Shown here: one piece after another, positions 1 through 8,573 of the stretch
Layout of the letters: each line of letters starts with the position of its first letter
Position numbering within the stretch: position 1 is the first letter of the stretch
Assembly (NCBI GenBank): GCA_025450375.1
Contig: JANWHO010000023.1
Location: 1-14,315, forward strand
Reading direction: 5' to 3'
Origin: Chloroflexota bacterium
Lineage (GTDB): Bacteria; Chloroflexota; UBA5177; JANWHV01
Length of the DNA: 14,315 nucleotides
Program-made: the position numbers and the translations under genes
Notes under the pieces: generated by a model
What the model was told of the DNA's origin: nothing
Seen by the model: only the letters and a program-made list of their open reading frames with translations
The model's database searches: none

Positions 1-983
1 ATATATTGCCCGTTCAGGTCATCGAGGCGTCGAAGGTCGAAGATCGGCCCCCCGGTAACGATACGGTCCCAGGTGAAGGAAGCGATAAACTGATCCAGAG
101 AAAAAGTTTCCCGCGCGTCCGGCATCGACCAGCCTTGCAGCGCCAAATAGTTGAGCAGCGCCGCCGGGAGGTAGCCCTGCTCACGGTACCAATCCACCGA
201 GGTATGGTTCTTCCGTTTGCTTATCTTACTCTTGTCCGCGTTGCGGAGCAGCGGCATGTGGATAAAGGCGGGAAGTGGCCAATCGAAGGCATGGTAGAGC
301 ACTACATGCTTGGGGGTGCTGGAGATCCACTCCTCCCCCCGCACCACGTGCGTGATCTCCATCAGATGGTCGTCGACCACCACGGCCAGATGATAGGTGG
401 GAAACCGATCGGACTTTAGGATCACCGCGTCGTCTTGCAGATCGTTACGGAAGGAAACCGGGCCGCGGACCAGATCCTGAAAGACGGTTTCGCCCTGGTC
501 GGGCATGCGTAAACGCACCACGCCGGCCTCGCCGGCGGCCAGGCGCGCCTGGACTTCACCCGGATCGAGACCAAGGCAGTGCCGATCGTACTTGGGCGGC
601 TGCTTGGCTGCCTCCTGGGCCTTCCGCATCGCATCCAACCGCTCGCGAGTGCAAAAGCAGTAGTAAGCGTGACCGGCGGCCACCAAATCCCCCGCGTATC
701 TCCCGTACAGTTCCAGCCGTTCGGATTGCCGATAGGGAGCATGAGGCCCCCCGATATCCGGCCCTTCGTCCCAGTTCAGACCCAGCCAGTGCAGCGCCTC
801 GTAGATCCGCTGCTCCGACGGGGCGCTATACCGGGCCTGATCGGTATCCTCGACCCTGAAGACAAAGGCTCCCCCATTTTGACGCGCGAAGGCATAATCA
901 AAGAGAGCCATGTAGGCGGTGCCGATATGCGGGTCGCCGGTCGGACTGGGGGCGATACGTACACGCGGAGGGGTGGTAGACAC
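1..983 (-). CDS. gltX: Glutamyl-tRNA synthetase, 3' end beyond window
   Basis: Charges tRNA-Glu (or both tRNA-Glu and tRNA-Gln where amidation is used) with glutamate in the cytoplasm. About 327 residues are visible; the family is usually 470-500, so the C-terminal anticodon-binding part lies left of the window. Seen: the class I start RVRIAPSPTGDPHIGT (HIGH-type motif, residues 19-22), a zinc-site-like set CFC plus Cys (109, 111, 136), the catalytic-domain stretch VVRGEEWISSTPKHV, and the KMSKR-type loop KISKR (253-257). I chose the GTG at 983 because it gives the usual short N terminus and has AGGGAG 12 bases upstream. ATG codons at 1004 and 1013 are in frame and possible, but have no clear ribosome site and would leave a leader of only 10-19 bases from the proposed promoter. 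Identity is near certain; the exact start is not. Confidence 0.95.
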   Translation of the reverse strand, partial: MSTTPPRVRIAPSPTGDPHIGTAYMALFDYAFARQNGGAFVFRVEDTDQARYSAPSEQRIYEALHWLGLNWDEGPDIGGPHAPYRQSERLELYGRYAGDLVAAGHAYYCFCTRERLDAMRKAQEAAKQPPKYDRHCLGLDPGEVQARLAAGEAGVVRLRMPDQGETVFQDLVRGPVSFRNDLQDDAVILKSDRFPTYHLAVVVDDHLMEITHVVRGEEWISSTPKHVVLYHAFDWPLPAFIHMPLLRNADKSKISKRKNHTSVDWYREQGYLPAALLNYLALQGWSMPDARETFSLDQFIASFTWDRIVTGGPIFDLRRLDDLNGQY

Positions 984-1029
984 GATGATGGTACACTCCC
1001 TCATGAAGATCATGTCCAGAGTGACGAGG

Positions 1030-1059
1030 AATGTAGCAGACTTTACCATAACTCGTCAA
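1030..1059 (-). promoter_or_regulatory. Candidate sigma-70-type promoter for gltX
   Basis: On the minus strand TTGACG (1059-1054) is followed after 18 bases by TACATT (1035-1030). The first matches the -35 consensus at 5 of 6 bases and the second matches the -10 at 4 of 6. Transcription would begin near 1023, giving about a 40-base leader to the GTG at 983. Prediction from pattern only. Confidence 0.4.
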
Positions 1060-1129
1060 GCGTGAGTTAGTGATCGATTGTACGTTCTGTTTGTGGAGGC
1101 AAGGTTGGCTGGCTTGGCGGCTACCAGAC

Positions 1130-1236
1130 AGGGGCGCGGGTCTCCAGGCCCGCTTCGTTCGGCCACGGATCGTCATCTGGGTAGCACGGTGGTCGCTGGC
1201 GGCTGGGCTACGGCGGGCCTGGAGACCCGCGCCCCT
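1130..1236. repeat. Element with perfect 24-bp inverted repeat (MITE- or REP-like)
   Basis: The left arm (1130-1153) contains GGGGCGCGGGTCTCCAGGCC and is perfectly reverse-complementary to the right arm (1213-1236); a 59-base spacer (1154-1212) separates them. It lies in the gltX/TlpA intergenic region. No transposase and no coding function are visible. GC-rich arms of this kind are typical of short interspersed palindromic repeats in GC-rich bacteria, but copy number cannot be judged from one window. A folded RNA of the whole unit is possible on either strand. The arms lack a following T-run, so an intrinsic terminator is less likely. Confidence 0.6.
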
Positions 1237-1319
1237 AATGAGCACCCTTGATCATGAATGTGAGGCACGCCCTTAGAGATCGGTTGTCAGCTCCGCGACA
1301 GGGGAAGGGATAAACCATC

Positions 1320-1910
1320 ATGGCCAATTCCAAGCAGTCCGAGGGCGCTGCGCAGGCGCCGGCGCCGACCTCAAGACGGAAGCCCTTGGTCTGGGGTCTC
1401 GGCATCGCGGTGCTCCTGGCCGTCCTGGGCTCCTTGTTCCTGGTCACCCGTCAACCAGGCTCCGCGGCCCAGGCGCCGGTGGGCTTGCACATAGGGGATC
1501 GGGCGCCGAACTTCACCCTGGCCGACCTGCATGGCCGGCAAGTGAGCCTGCGCCAGTACCTGGGCCGCCCGGTACTCCTGCACTTCTGGGCCGTGGACTG
1601 CACAAGCTGCCAGGCCGAGCAGGCGGATTACCTCCGCGCGGTCCAGCATCTCGGGAGCAGGGCGCCGGTCATCCTGGCCGAGGATGCCTGGGGCGAGCCC
1701 GCCAGCTACGCCCGACCGTACGTGCGTCAGCACCATCTCCCCGGCGTTGTCTTGATCGACACCTCGCGGGCCGTGTTCGACGGCCTCTACCAGGGCCAGG
1801 GCACCCCTACCGCCTATTACATCGACAGCCAGGGAATCATCCGCCAGACGGTCATCGGCCCCGAGGTATATGGGGACATTCTGGCCAACATGAAGACAAT
1901 TGGGGTGTGA
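1320..1910 (+). CDS. Membrane-anchored TlpA/ResA-like thiol-disulfide oxidoreductase
   Basis: Thioredoxin-fold protein of the AhpC-TSA/redoxin type, expected outside the membrane, where such proteins reduce or oxidise disulfides (for example in cytochrome c or copper-centre maturation). Seen in 196 residues: a charged N terminus, one hydrophobic anchor at about 24-42, then the redoxin start IGDRAPNFTLADLHG (58-72). The active-site stretch LLHFWAVDCTSCQAEQ carries a CxxC pair (C94, C97), and the cis-proline loop GTPT (161-164) follows. Family members usually read WCxxC; here the residue before the first Cys is Asp (W-A-V-D-C). The ATG at 1320 has a purine-rich GGAAGGGA site about 9 bases upstream. 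It stands alone on the plus strand, convergent with the cupredoxin-like gene at 2238-3107. The redox partner is not evident. Confidence 0.85.
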   Translation: MANSKQSEGAAQAPAPTSRRKPLVWGLGIAVLLAVLGSLFLVTRQPGSAAQAPVGLHIGDRAPNFTLADLHGRQVSLRQYLGRPVLLHFWAVDCTSCQAEQADYLRAVQHLGSRAPVILAEDAWGEPASYARPYVRQHHLPGVVLIDTSRAVFDGLYQGQGTPTAYYIDSQGIIRQTVIGPEVYGDILANMKTIGV

Positions 1911-1984
1911 CCATGGAAAACTATATCCGGTTCGCGCTTGAGGATGGCCGCCCCTTGCCGACACCGCGCGTGTTTGCCGCTGTC

Positions 1985-2125
1985 TGACGGGCCCCATCCG
2001 GTACGAAGGCGCGTCAGTTCGCGGCACACGCTCGGCATACCACTCGGTCCAGCGATCCGCCTTAGCGCCACCCACCAACACGATCACGGTCCGGCGCGAG
2101 TCGATCGGAAATAGTCGTTTATTAT
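1985..2125 (-). pseudogene. Probable remnant of a RelE/ParE-family toxin
   Basis: Reading the minus strand from about 2125 gives KRLFPIDSRRTVIVLVGGAK, then ADRWTEWYAERVPRTDAPSYR. This resembles the C-terminal half of RelE/ParE-type toxins, whose usual pattern is a hydrophobic strand, GGDK-like turn, aromatic WY, then IP-A-D-x-LY. The N-terminal half is absent: an in-frame stop lies just upstream, inside the 13-bp tandem repeat region. The resemblance is lost after the SYR, and no antitoxin is present. I read it as a decayed toxin gene. The family call is from memory of the consensus, and chance resemblance remains possible. Confidence 0.35.
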
Positions 2126-2148
2126 GCTGCTTCAGTATGCTGCTTCAG
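2123..2148. repeat. 13-bp tandem duplication
   Basis: TATGCTGCTTCAG occurs twice head to tail (2123-2135 and 2136-2148), directly before the hairpin at 2151-2195. Perfect two-copy repeat, seen in the sequence; possibly a replication-slippage product in decaying intergenic DNA. Confidence 0.8.
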
Positions 2149-2150
2149 CG

Positions 2151-2195
2151 TGAAACTGGCGCGAGCACCTCGTCTCGGTGCTCGCGCCAGTTTCA
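2151..2195. terminator. Strong hairpin between convergent genes, probable bidirectional terminator
   Basis: The left arm (2151-2169) TGAAACTGGCGCGAGCACC pairs perfectly with the right arm (2177-2195) around a 7-base loop, TCGTCTC. It lies 42 bases beyond the stop of the minus cupredoxin-like gene and about 240 bases beyond the plus TlpA-like gene. The stem ends in AAA/TTT pairs, so a short U-tract forms on either strand, but there is no long T-run. Placement between convergent genes favours termination. Confidence 0.65.
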
Positions 2196-2237
2196 TTCTC
2201 TCCAGCCGCTCTGGCCGGACATTACTCCGCGGCTAAA

Positions 2238-3107
2238 CTAGCGGACGGTAAATTCCTTGATCATGCCGAGCATGAAGTGAGGCTTGCTGGTTGGGGTATC
2301 CTGCATCGAGCAGGCGGCGATGTAGTCACCAGGCGTGAGGGTGGTCTCCAGCCAGTTGGTGCCGCCTTTGGCCTGGGGCGGCAGACCACCCACTTGGTCG
2401 GCCGGCGCCGCACCCTTCATGCCGGAGGCGAGGAATGCCGCCACATCGACCCTGGTTTTACCGGCATGCAGGCGCATCACTTGGAATTCGTGGGTCGAAT
2501 CGCCGCTGTTGACGACCTGGAGGATGTCCCGACCGGCCGGAATCACGCTGGGAATCTCGTACCCCATATGGTGAGCCGTGTCCACCTCACGGACCGTCAC
2601 CGTTGCCTTCGGCGGGGTGGTGGCGCCGTGACCTGGATGCACGGTGAAGAACAAAAGGCTGGGCTGAGGCGCGTTGCCCTGGATGGCCGAGAGATAGGTA
2701 CCCGCCGTAAGCTTGATGGTCACTGCCGCGCTAGCTTGCGTATTGCTTTCCGCGCCCCCCACGAGGGTGGCTAGACCAAAGGCGGCGTTTGGATCCTTCT
2801 TGAGGGCTGCCTCGAACTTTGCCTGCGTGATCCCTGGATTCAGCCGGGCCAGCGTCAGGCTGCCGGGCTGGGCGCCATCCTTGAGCTGGAAGCGAATCAG
2901 CCCCGCGGTGAGGAGGGCCGGCACCTGCTCCGTGCCGTGAGCGGTATTGATGTGGACGGTAGGTGTGGCGAGGGACGAGCCGCGGGCTTGGACGCCGGAC
3001 ATAACCAGGCTGATAGCGGGCGCAAGCAATGCACCGGCCAGGACGAGAGATAGCTGTATAGAGATGTGGGGGATCCGTATGGAGTGTCGGGTGGTAGACG
3101 TGTGCAT
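2238..3107 (-). CDS. Exported cupredoxin-like protein
   Basis: 289 residues with a hydrophobic export segment at about 17-37 (cleavage perhaps near VQARG), so it is secreted or anchored outside the membrane. The C-terminal 120 residues look like a cupredoxin-type beta sandwich: VTVREVDTAHHMGYEIPSVI, then LQVVNSGDSTHEFQVM with H206, and PGDYIAACSMQD with C266, KPHFMLGMIKEFTV with H277 and M282. The order His...Cys...His...Met is that of a type 1 copper site. However, the Cys-to-second-His gap is ten residues, not the two or so of plastocyanin, so copper binding is uncertain. The middle region (about 65-160) contains a second beta-rich segment ending in GTYLSAIQGN...LLFFTVHPG. The ATG at 3107 has AAGGAG 9 bases upstream. 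It is likely transcribed alone, ending at the hairpin at 2151-2195. The substrate or electron partner is unknown. Confidence 0.7.
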   Translation of the reverse strand: MHTSTTRHSIRIPHISIQLSLVLAGALLAPAISLVMSGVQARGSSLATPTVHINTAHGTEQVPALLTAGLIRFQLKDGAQPGSLTLARLNPGITQAKFEAALKKDPNAAFGLATLVGGAESNTQASAAVTIKLTAGTYLSAIQGNAPQPSLLFFTVHPGHGATTPPKATVTVREVDTAHHMGYEIPSVIPAGRDILQVVNSGDSTHEFQVMRLHAGKTRVDVAAFLASGMKGAAPADQVGGLPPQAKGGTNWLETTLTPGDYIAACSMQDTPTSKPHFMLGMIKEFTVR

Positions 3108-3454
3108 CGACGTGCTCTCCTTCTAAATGGTGCTGGTAATGAACCGTAGATCCCGATGCGGTACGAAGACGGCGCCGGTTGATGGTGACGAACGGCCCGC
3201 GCAGGCTTGAATCCTCGTTCGTCGCGACAGTCGTGCTCGCGTCTTGGCCCTGCTCCTAGTCTGTCGGTTACGGCGCGCTACCGCCACATACACTGTTGCC
3301 ACAGTAGTGACACGCTTCGCGGCACACACGGGATACATAGGGTGGCAAGGCCGTGGCGCAACGGGTTGCCGGCGGGCGTAGTGGCGACCGTGACCTGAGG
3401 GAGACCGACGAGGCAGCGCTACGTCGCGACCGGATGAAACTCGAGCGTTATTGG
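3108..3454. other. Intergenic region without recognisable gene
   Basis: This 347-base gap separates two minus-strand genes. It must hold the promoter of the cupredoxin-like gene and the transcript end of the STAND regulator, but I found no consensus -35/-10 pair and no hairpin with a T-run. A small imperfect inverted repeat, CACTGTTGCCACAGTAGTG, lies at 3291-3309. The long open frames here lack ribosome sites and family resemblance. Confidence 0.5.
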
Positions 3455-5848
3455 CTACACGTCCCCATCGGTCAGCGCGTACTCCACGGCCTGATCCAGC
3501 GTCATCTCCTGGCCTTCCGCGAATGCCTCCTCCCATGCCCTGTCGCCAAGGCGGGCGCGCGCGCGTTCGACGTAGGGACAATACTGGGCCCGTTCGGATG
3601 GCGAGAGCACGGCGTCGATGCGCTCGTGGAGGGCCGCCCTGGCGCCCCAAAGGCGGGCAGCCCGCTCCATCGTGCCGCGCCGCACGGCCGCGACGGTCGC
3701 TAACTCCAGGCCGAATGCGATGGGATGGCGGAAGCCAATCTCGTATACGCATCTGAGGCCATGGATCCAGTACGGCGCGGCCCGATCGGGCTCACCTTGA
3801 TGCAGCGCGATTTGCCCGAGCGCCATCTCCGCTACAGCCGCGTGCGCTTGGTTGTTGTTTCTTCGCGCACGGGTGACAGCCTCCTCAAGCAGCGGAACGG
3901 CGCGCTCGTACGCCCGCAGGCTGATGGCGACGAGCCCGAGGTGAAAGAGTGTCCAGGGAAGAGCAGCCTGGTCATCCCGCTCCCGCTGTAGAGTCAATGC
4001 CTCGGTCAAAGGCGCTTCCGCGCGCGCGAAATCTGTCTGGGAATCCCCTCCGAGATGGGCGGCTACGCCCAGATTGACGAGAGCGGCATCGACGCCTTGA
4101 GTCCAGCCGTGCACGTGCGCCAACGACAGCGCCTGTTCACTATGGCTCACCGTCGCTGGATAATCGCCCTGTTGAAAGGCGATAGTGCCGGCGCCTATCA
4201 GCAGAGGGATGCGTTCCGACACGGGAAGTTCCCATCCAGCGGCCAATGCTTGCTCCAGCCACCTTCGTCCTTCGCTAAGATTGCCCCGAACATGCCAGAA
4301 GCGAATGAGCGCGGCGGTGAGGCGAGCGCCGGACGCAACGTTGCCGCCAGTAAGGAACCACTGAAGCGCCGCGCGGAGGTTATCCTGCTCGCATTCCAAC
4401 ACATCGAGCCATCTCCCCTCCTCTGGTCCCGCGAGACGCGGCACAAGGTCCTCGGCCAGGGCCAGATAATACTCCGCATGAAGGGCGCGAGCCGCCGCCT
4501 CCTCCTCGCTGGCCGCCAGCCGCTCACGCGCGAAGGCGCTCATGGTCTCGAGCATGCCGACGCGAACCTCGTCACGCTGTTCTTCACGAACGAGTAAGCT
4601 CTTGTCGAGGAGTTGGCCGAGCAGGTCGACGATGTCGCCAGCCTCCGCCGCGCCGGAAGGAGGCTGACAGACCGCCTCGGCCGCTTCGAGCGTACACCCC
4701 CCGGCGAAAACCGCTAGCCGTCGGAACACGTATTGCTCGTGCTGGTCCAGCAATTCGTAGCTCCAGGCGATGGTGGCGCGCAGTGTCTTCTGACGGGCTG
4801 GAAGATCCTGCGTTCCGCCAATGAGGAGCGGCAACACGGGATCGAGGCGAGCGAGCAGGGCAGTTGGCCCGAGCAGCTTCATGCGCGCGGCCGCTAACTC
4901 GAGCGCCAGGGGTAACCCATCCAGCCGTCGGCAGATTGCCGCTACCGCCGCCGCGTTCGCGTCCGTCAGAGAGAAATCCGGCGCGGCGGAGCGAGCGCGC
5001 TCAATAAACAGCTGTATTGCCGCCACCCCACTGAGGTTCCGCCCAGTCGGTAAGCGACAGAGATCCGGCAGGGCCAGCGGATCAACCCGGTACTGCTGTT
5101 CCCCTCGCACCTGGAGTCCGGCCCGGCTCGTCACAAGCACAGTCAAGGCGGGACATGCTTCCAGCAGGGCAATCACTTCTGGGGCCGCATCCTTCACATG
5201 CTCGAAATTGTCCAGCACTAGCAGCACTCTCTTGGCACCCACCGCTCGCCGCATCCCCTCCACCAACCGGCCACTTGTTTCTCGCAGGCCGAGAGCGCGG
5301 GCGATGGTCGACACGACAAACGCGGCGTGGTCGAGTGACGCCAGAGGCACAAAGACCACCCCATCAGTGAAGGTCGCGGTCTCGCGCTTCGCCGTTTGCA
5401 CGGCGAGTCGAGTTTTGCCGACACCACCCGGCCCGGTCAAGGTGAGGAGCCGTGTGTGCGTCCGGCGCAGCAACGCCGCCACCGCGGCCAGATCGCTGTC
5501 TCGTCCAATTAATGGGGTGAGCGGTACCGGGAGGGGCGCGTACCGCGATACCTCATCGGACATCGATCCTCCGGTCGTGGTGGCGGCGGATCCCGGCACC
5601 GCCTCGGATCGCTGGGGGAGGGAGGCGAGGAATGCCGCGCGCTCGGAGCCAGAGAGATTGAGCGCCACGACCAGGCGCCGTACGGTGTCTGGATAGGGGC
5701 GACGCCGGACACCCCGCTCCAGCGCGCTGATCGCCCTGTCGGTAAGGCCGGCGCGCTCGGCTAGGTCCTCCTGGCTCCAGGCCGCCGCCACGCGATGCCG
5801 CCGCAGTAGTTCCCCAAAGGCGGGTTGCATGCGTTGATCATCCGTCAT
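3455..5848 (-). CDS. XRE-HTH / NB-ARC ATPase / TPR regulator (STAND family)
   Basis: Predicted cytoplasmic transcription regulator that couples ATP-dependent oligomerisation to DNA binding. The 797 residues fall in order: an XRE-type helix-turn-helix (about 10-65, with [20 protein letters not shown]); a linker; an NB-ARC ATPase with Walker A GPGGVGKT (139-146), Walker [11 protein letters not shown] (208-217), sensor-like VTSR and [10 protein letters not shown] (311-320); then helical TPR repeats to the end, closing with the [12 protein letters not shown] signature common in AfsR/LuxR-like ATPases. All nucleotide-binding motifs are intact. The open frame extends to 6043, but I chose the ATG at 5848 because it lies just before the HTH, as in the paralogue. 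Ribosome site is weak (GGGAC). It is divergent from the close paralogue at 6152. Ligand and target promoters are unknown; STAND proteins can also serve in defence, but an N-terminal HTH favours regulation. Confidence 0.88.
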   Translation of the reverse strand: MTDDQRMQPAFGELLRRHRVAAAWSQEDLAERAGLTDRAISALERGVRRRPYPDTVRRLVVALNLSGSERAAFLASLPQRSEAVPGSAATTTGGSMSDEVSRYAPLPVPLTPLIGRDSDLAAVAALLRRTHTRLLTLTGPGGVGKTRLAVQTAKRETATFTDGVVFVPLASLDHAAFVVSTIARALGLRETSGRLVEGMRRAVGAKRVLLVLDNFEHVKDAAPEVIALLEACPALTVLVTSRAGLQVRGEQQYRVDPLALPDLCRLPTGRNLSGVAAIQLFIERARSAAPDFSLTDANAAAVAAICRRLDGLPLALELAAARMKLLGPTALLARLDPVLPLLIGGTQDLPARQKTLRATIAWSYELLDQHEQYVFRRLAVFAGGCTLEAAEAVCQPPSGAAEAGDIVDLLGQLLDKSLLVREEQRDEVRVGMLETMSAFARERLAASEEEAAARALHAEYYLALAEDLVPRLAGPEEGRWLDVLECEQDNLRAALQWFLTGGNVASGARLTAALIRFWHVRGNLSEGRRWLEQALAAGWELPVSERIPLLIGAGTIAFQQGDYPATVSHSEQALSLAHVHGWTQGVDAALVNLGVAAHLGGDSQTDFARAEAPLTEALTLQRERDDQAALPWTLFHLGLVAISLRAYERAVPLLEEAVTRARRNNNQAHAAVAEMALGQIALHQGEPDRAAPYWIHGLRCVYEIGFRHPIAFGLELATVAAVRRGTMERAARLWGARAALHERIDAVLSPSERAQYCPYVERARARLGDRAWEEAFAEGQEMTLDQAVEYALTDGDV

Positions 5849-6003
5849 CGGTCCCGACCATAGCCTCATCCCTGTCATCTTATGCCGGCTATTCAGTCCT
5901 CTATCTACCATCGTATCGCCCATTGGCATACTCTGTCCTGGTCCCAAGACAACACGCACAGGTGAGGAGTAATTTCGCGCCTGCGCGGCGACAGCGGGCA
6001 AAG

Positions 6004-6023
6004 CCACCATCGGTTCGTGGTGG
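6004..6023. promoter_or_regulatory. Inverted repeat, candidate operator in the divergent region
   Basis: CCACCA (6004-6009) and TGGTGG (6018-6023) form an inverted repeat with an 8-base spacer. It sits 27 bases before the candidate -10 at 6051, between two HTH regulators transcribed in opposite directions. That position suits autoregulation. A 6-bp arm is weak evidence alone. Confidence 0.25.
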
Positions 6024-6047
6024 AGTATGTAACAGCCTGGCATCGCG

Positions 6048-6056
6048 TGCTATTAT
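6048..6056 (+). promoter_or_regulatory. Candidate extended -10 promoter for the plus STAND gene
   Basis: TGCTATTAT reads as an extended -10 (TGn followed by TATTAT, 5 of 6 to consensus). No good -35 lies 17 bases upstream, as is usual for extended -10 promoters. Transcription would start near 6063, leaving a leader of about 90 bases before the GTG at 6152. Confidence 0.35.
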
Positions 6057-6151
6057 ATGCGAAACAGCGGGTCGGGGACGGGTCCCGCGGCATGGGAGGG
6101 CGAGTGAGGGGGGCGCCGGCGCTTCCGCTGGCGTGAGGATGGAGGCGGGTC

Positions 6152-8565
6152 GTGGAGAGCGAGCGGCACGATGGTGCCACCTCGTTCGGCGTGCATCTGC
6201 GCCGCTTGCGTGAGGCGGCGGGCCTCTCGCAGGCCGAGTTGGCCGAGCAGGCAGGACTGACCGCGCAGGCCGTGGGGGCGCTAGAGCGGGGAGAGCGCCG
6301 CCGGCCCTACCCTGAAACGGTGCGGCGGCTGGCCGACGCTCTCAGCCTCACCAACGACGCGCGGGCCGTGCTTATCGCCGCCGTGCCCCGGCCCGGCCCG
6401 CCATCGGATGGGAACTGGCCCAATCGGACGCACGCGACAGCGCCGACCAGCCTCCTCGGTCCGTCGAGCTTCCCGGCATTACCGGTCCCGCTGACGCCGC
6501 TGGTTGGCCGCGAAGGGGACGTGGAGGCAATCCTGGGGCTGCTGCGCCAGGACGACGTGCGGCTGTTGACCTTGATTGGTCCCGGCGGCGTGGGCAAGAC
6601 CCGCCTCGTCGTCGCGCTGGCGCGGGAGGCCGCGGTTGCCGGACGCTTCCCCGATGGCGTCGCCTTCGTCCCGCTGGCGCCGCTGGCTGACCCCGCGCTC
6701 GCGCGCCCGGCCATCGCCCATGCCCTTGGCATGCGCGAGGTCAGGGGACACTCGTTGCGCGAGGCGTTCCAGGCGTTCCTGCGTACCCGACGGTTACTGT
6801 TAGTACTGGACAACTGCGAGCACCTGCTGGAGATCGCGCCCGCGTTCGCCGCCCTGCTTGAGGCATGCCCGGGGCTCGTGGTGCTGACGACGAGCCCCGG
6901 GCGCCGTTACATGTGCGCGGTGAGCGCGAGTACCCCGTGGCCCCACTCGCGCTGCCCGACCTCGCGCGTGTGCCGACGCCGGACGAGGTCGCCGCGGCGC
7001 CGGCCGCCCGGCTCTTTGTTGAGCGGGCGCGGGCGGCGAGCCCCACCTTCGCCCTGACCCGTGAGAACGCGACGGCGGTAGCGGCGATCTGCCGGCGACT
7101 GGACGGCTTGCCGCTCGCCCTGGAATTGGCGGCGGCGCGGGTCAAGATCTTGCCGCCCGTGGCGCTGCTGGCGCGGCTGGAGCGGATGCTGCCGCTGCTG
7201 GCGGACGGGCCGCGCGACCTACCCTCGCGCCAGCGCACCATGCGCGACACGCTTGCCTGGAGCTACAACCTGCTCGCCGCGGACGAGCAGACCCTTTTCC
7301 GGCAACTAGCCGTGTTCGCGGGCGGGTGGATGCTTGAGGCGGCCGAGGTGATCGGCGCGGAGAGCGAGATGGGAGCCGAGGGTGTGTTGCGGCGCCTCAA
7401 TGGCCTGGTGGAGCAGTCGCTGGTGACGGTGGAGCAGGATGAGCAGGGAGCTCGGTTCAGTATGTTGGAGCCGATCCGCCAGTACGCGCTGGAGCGGCTC
7501 GATCAGGCGGGCGAGGCAGACGCCGCGCGCCGGCGCCACGCGCTGTTCTTCCTCTCGCTCGCGGAGGCGGCGCGACCACAGGTGAGGAGGAGACATCAAA
7601 TCATCTGGCTCGCCCGGCTCGGGCGGGAGCACGATAACCTTCGCATGGCGCTGGCCTGGGCTATTTCCCTGCAAGAGGCGGAGGTCGCCGCGCGTCTGAG
7701 CTTCGCGCTCGAAGTGTTCTGGTGGATCCGGGGCTATCAGCACGAAGGTCGTCGCTGGATGGACCAGGTGCTCCTGATGCGGGACAGGCTCTCCCTCCAC
7801 CTGCAATCCCGTGCGCTCATTGCCGCGTTGACCGCCACATACGGTGAGGGCGACGTCGACACAGTCACGGGCTACGCCGAGGAACTGCTGGACCTGTCCC
7901 GGCAACTCGGGGGCGATCCGATCTCGGAGGCATTCGCCCGGGCAACATTTGGGCTTCTGGCGACCCAACGAGGTGACTACCAGTGCGCGGCACGGCACCT
8001 CGAGAAGACGGTACCACTCTTCCATGAGGCGGGCGACGAGGGCATGGCGTCGCAGGCATCTAGCTGGATCGGCACACTGCACCTCCTTCAGGGCGACGAT
8101 CGCGGAGCGAGGCGCCGGTTCGACGAGGGGCTGGCACATGGACGCCGAATTGGGGATAGGCTCGGGATCTGCAATGCCCTGTTTAACCTTGGACAACTCG
8201 CGCTGTCTCGTGGCGAGTATGATGAGGCAGCCCGCTGGTTTGAGCAGGGGATTCAGCCATCACGCGACATGGGGGACAGGCCCAACATAGCCTACATCCT
8301 GGAAGGGTTGGGCGTCGTGGCCGGGCTGCGGGGCGCGGCTCACCGGGCAGCTAGATTGCTCGGGGCGGCCGATGGATTGATTGAGGCCGTCGGTGTGCGG
8401 GGACATACGTACTACCTGCCGTATCGAACCCGCTACGAGCACGCCATCGCCGCCGCGTCCGCGCGACTCGGCGCGCCAGCTTTCGAGGCGGCTCGGGCCG
8501 AGGGGCGACGTATGACCGTCGAGCAGGCAATCGCGTACGCCCTTCAAGGTGATGAAGCGTCGTAG
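6152..8565 (+). pseudogene. Frameshifted XRE-HTH / NB-ARC / TPR regulator, paralogue of the 3455-5848 gene
   Basis: Same architecture as its divergent neighbour, but split between two frames. The first frame (6152-7057) starts with GTG after a good GGAGG site 6 bases upstream. It encodes the HTH (about 12-68, [20 protein letters not shown]), Walker A GPGGVGKT (143-150) and Walker [11 protein letters not shown] (215-224), and stays in register to VVLTTS (residue 248). Homology then jumps to the frame of 6865-8565, which continues [30 protein letters not shown] and the TPR tail to a TAG at 8563-8565. The neighbour reads [19 protein letters not shown] here, so the natural protein joins the two frames. 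Everything else looks intact: no other stops, and full-length TPRs. This suggests a recent mutation, a sequencing error in a CCCC run, or less likely a -1 recoding event. The total would be about 800 residues, matching the paralogue. Confidence 0.85.
6893..6901 (+). other. Frameshift site in the plus STAND gene
   Basis: The bases read AGC CCC GGG in the upstream frame. Homology requires the downstream frame, CCC CGG, one base earlier. Two extra C residues in the run at 6895-6898 (or one lost base) explain the break. A ribosome on CCC (6896-6898) could re-pair fully with CCC one base back (6895-6897), but the preceding codon could not (AGC to GAG), so this is not a classic slippery heptamer. 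Without shifting, the upstream frame adds about 53 unrelated residues and stops at 7057. Confidence 0.8.
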
Positions 8566-8573
8566 CACAGAGT

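Noticed and set aside
1913..1987. 24-codon open frame (MENYIRFALEDGRPLPTPRVFAAV) starting 2 bases after the TlpA-like stop
   Set aside because: Weak ribosome site and no family resemblance; lies in an apparently decayed region. Could be a gene remnant but cannot be supported as a gene.
3123..3752. Long minus-strand open frame of about 209 codons
   Set aside because: Arginine-rich low-complexity translation, no ribosome site, and nearly half of it overlaps the STAND gene in another frame; typical of GC-rich shadow frames.
4821..5696. Plus-strand open frame of 291 codons rich in Arg, Ser and Ala
   Set aside because: Antisense to the NB-ARC region of the intact STAND gene; no domain pattern.
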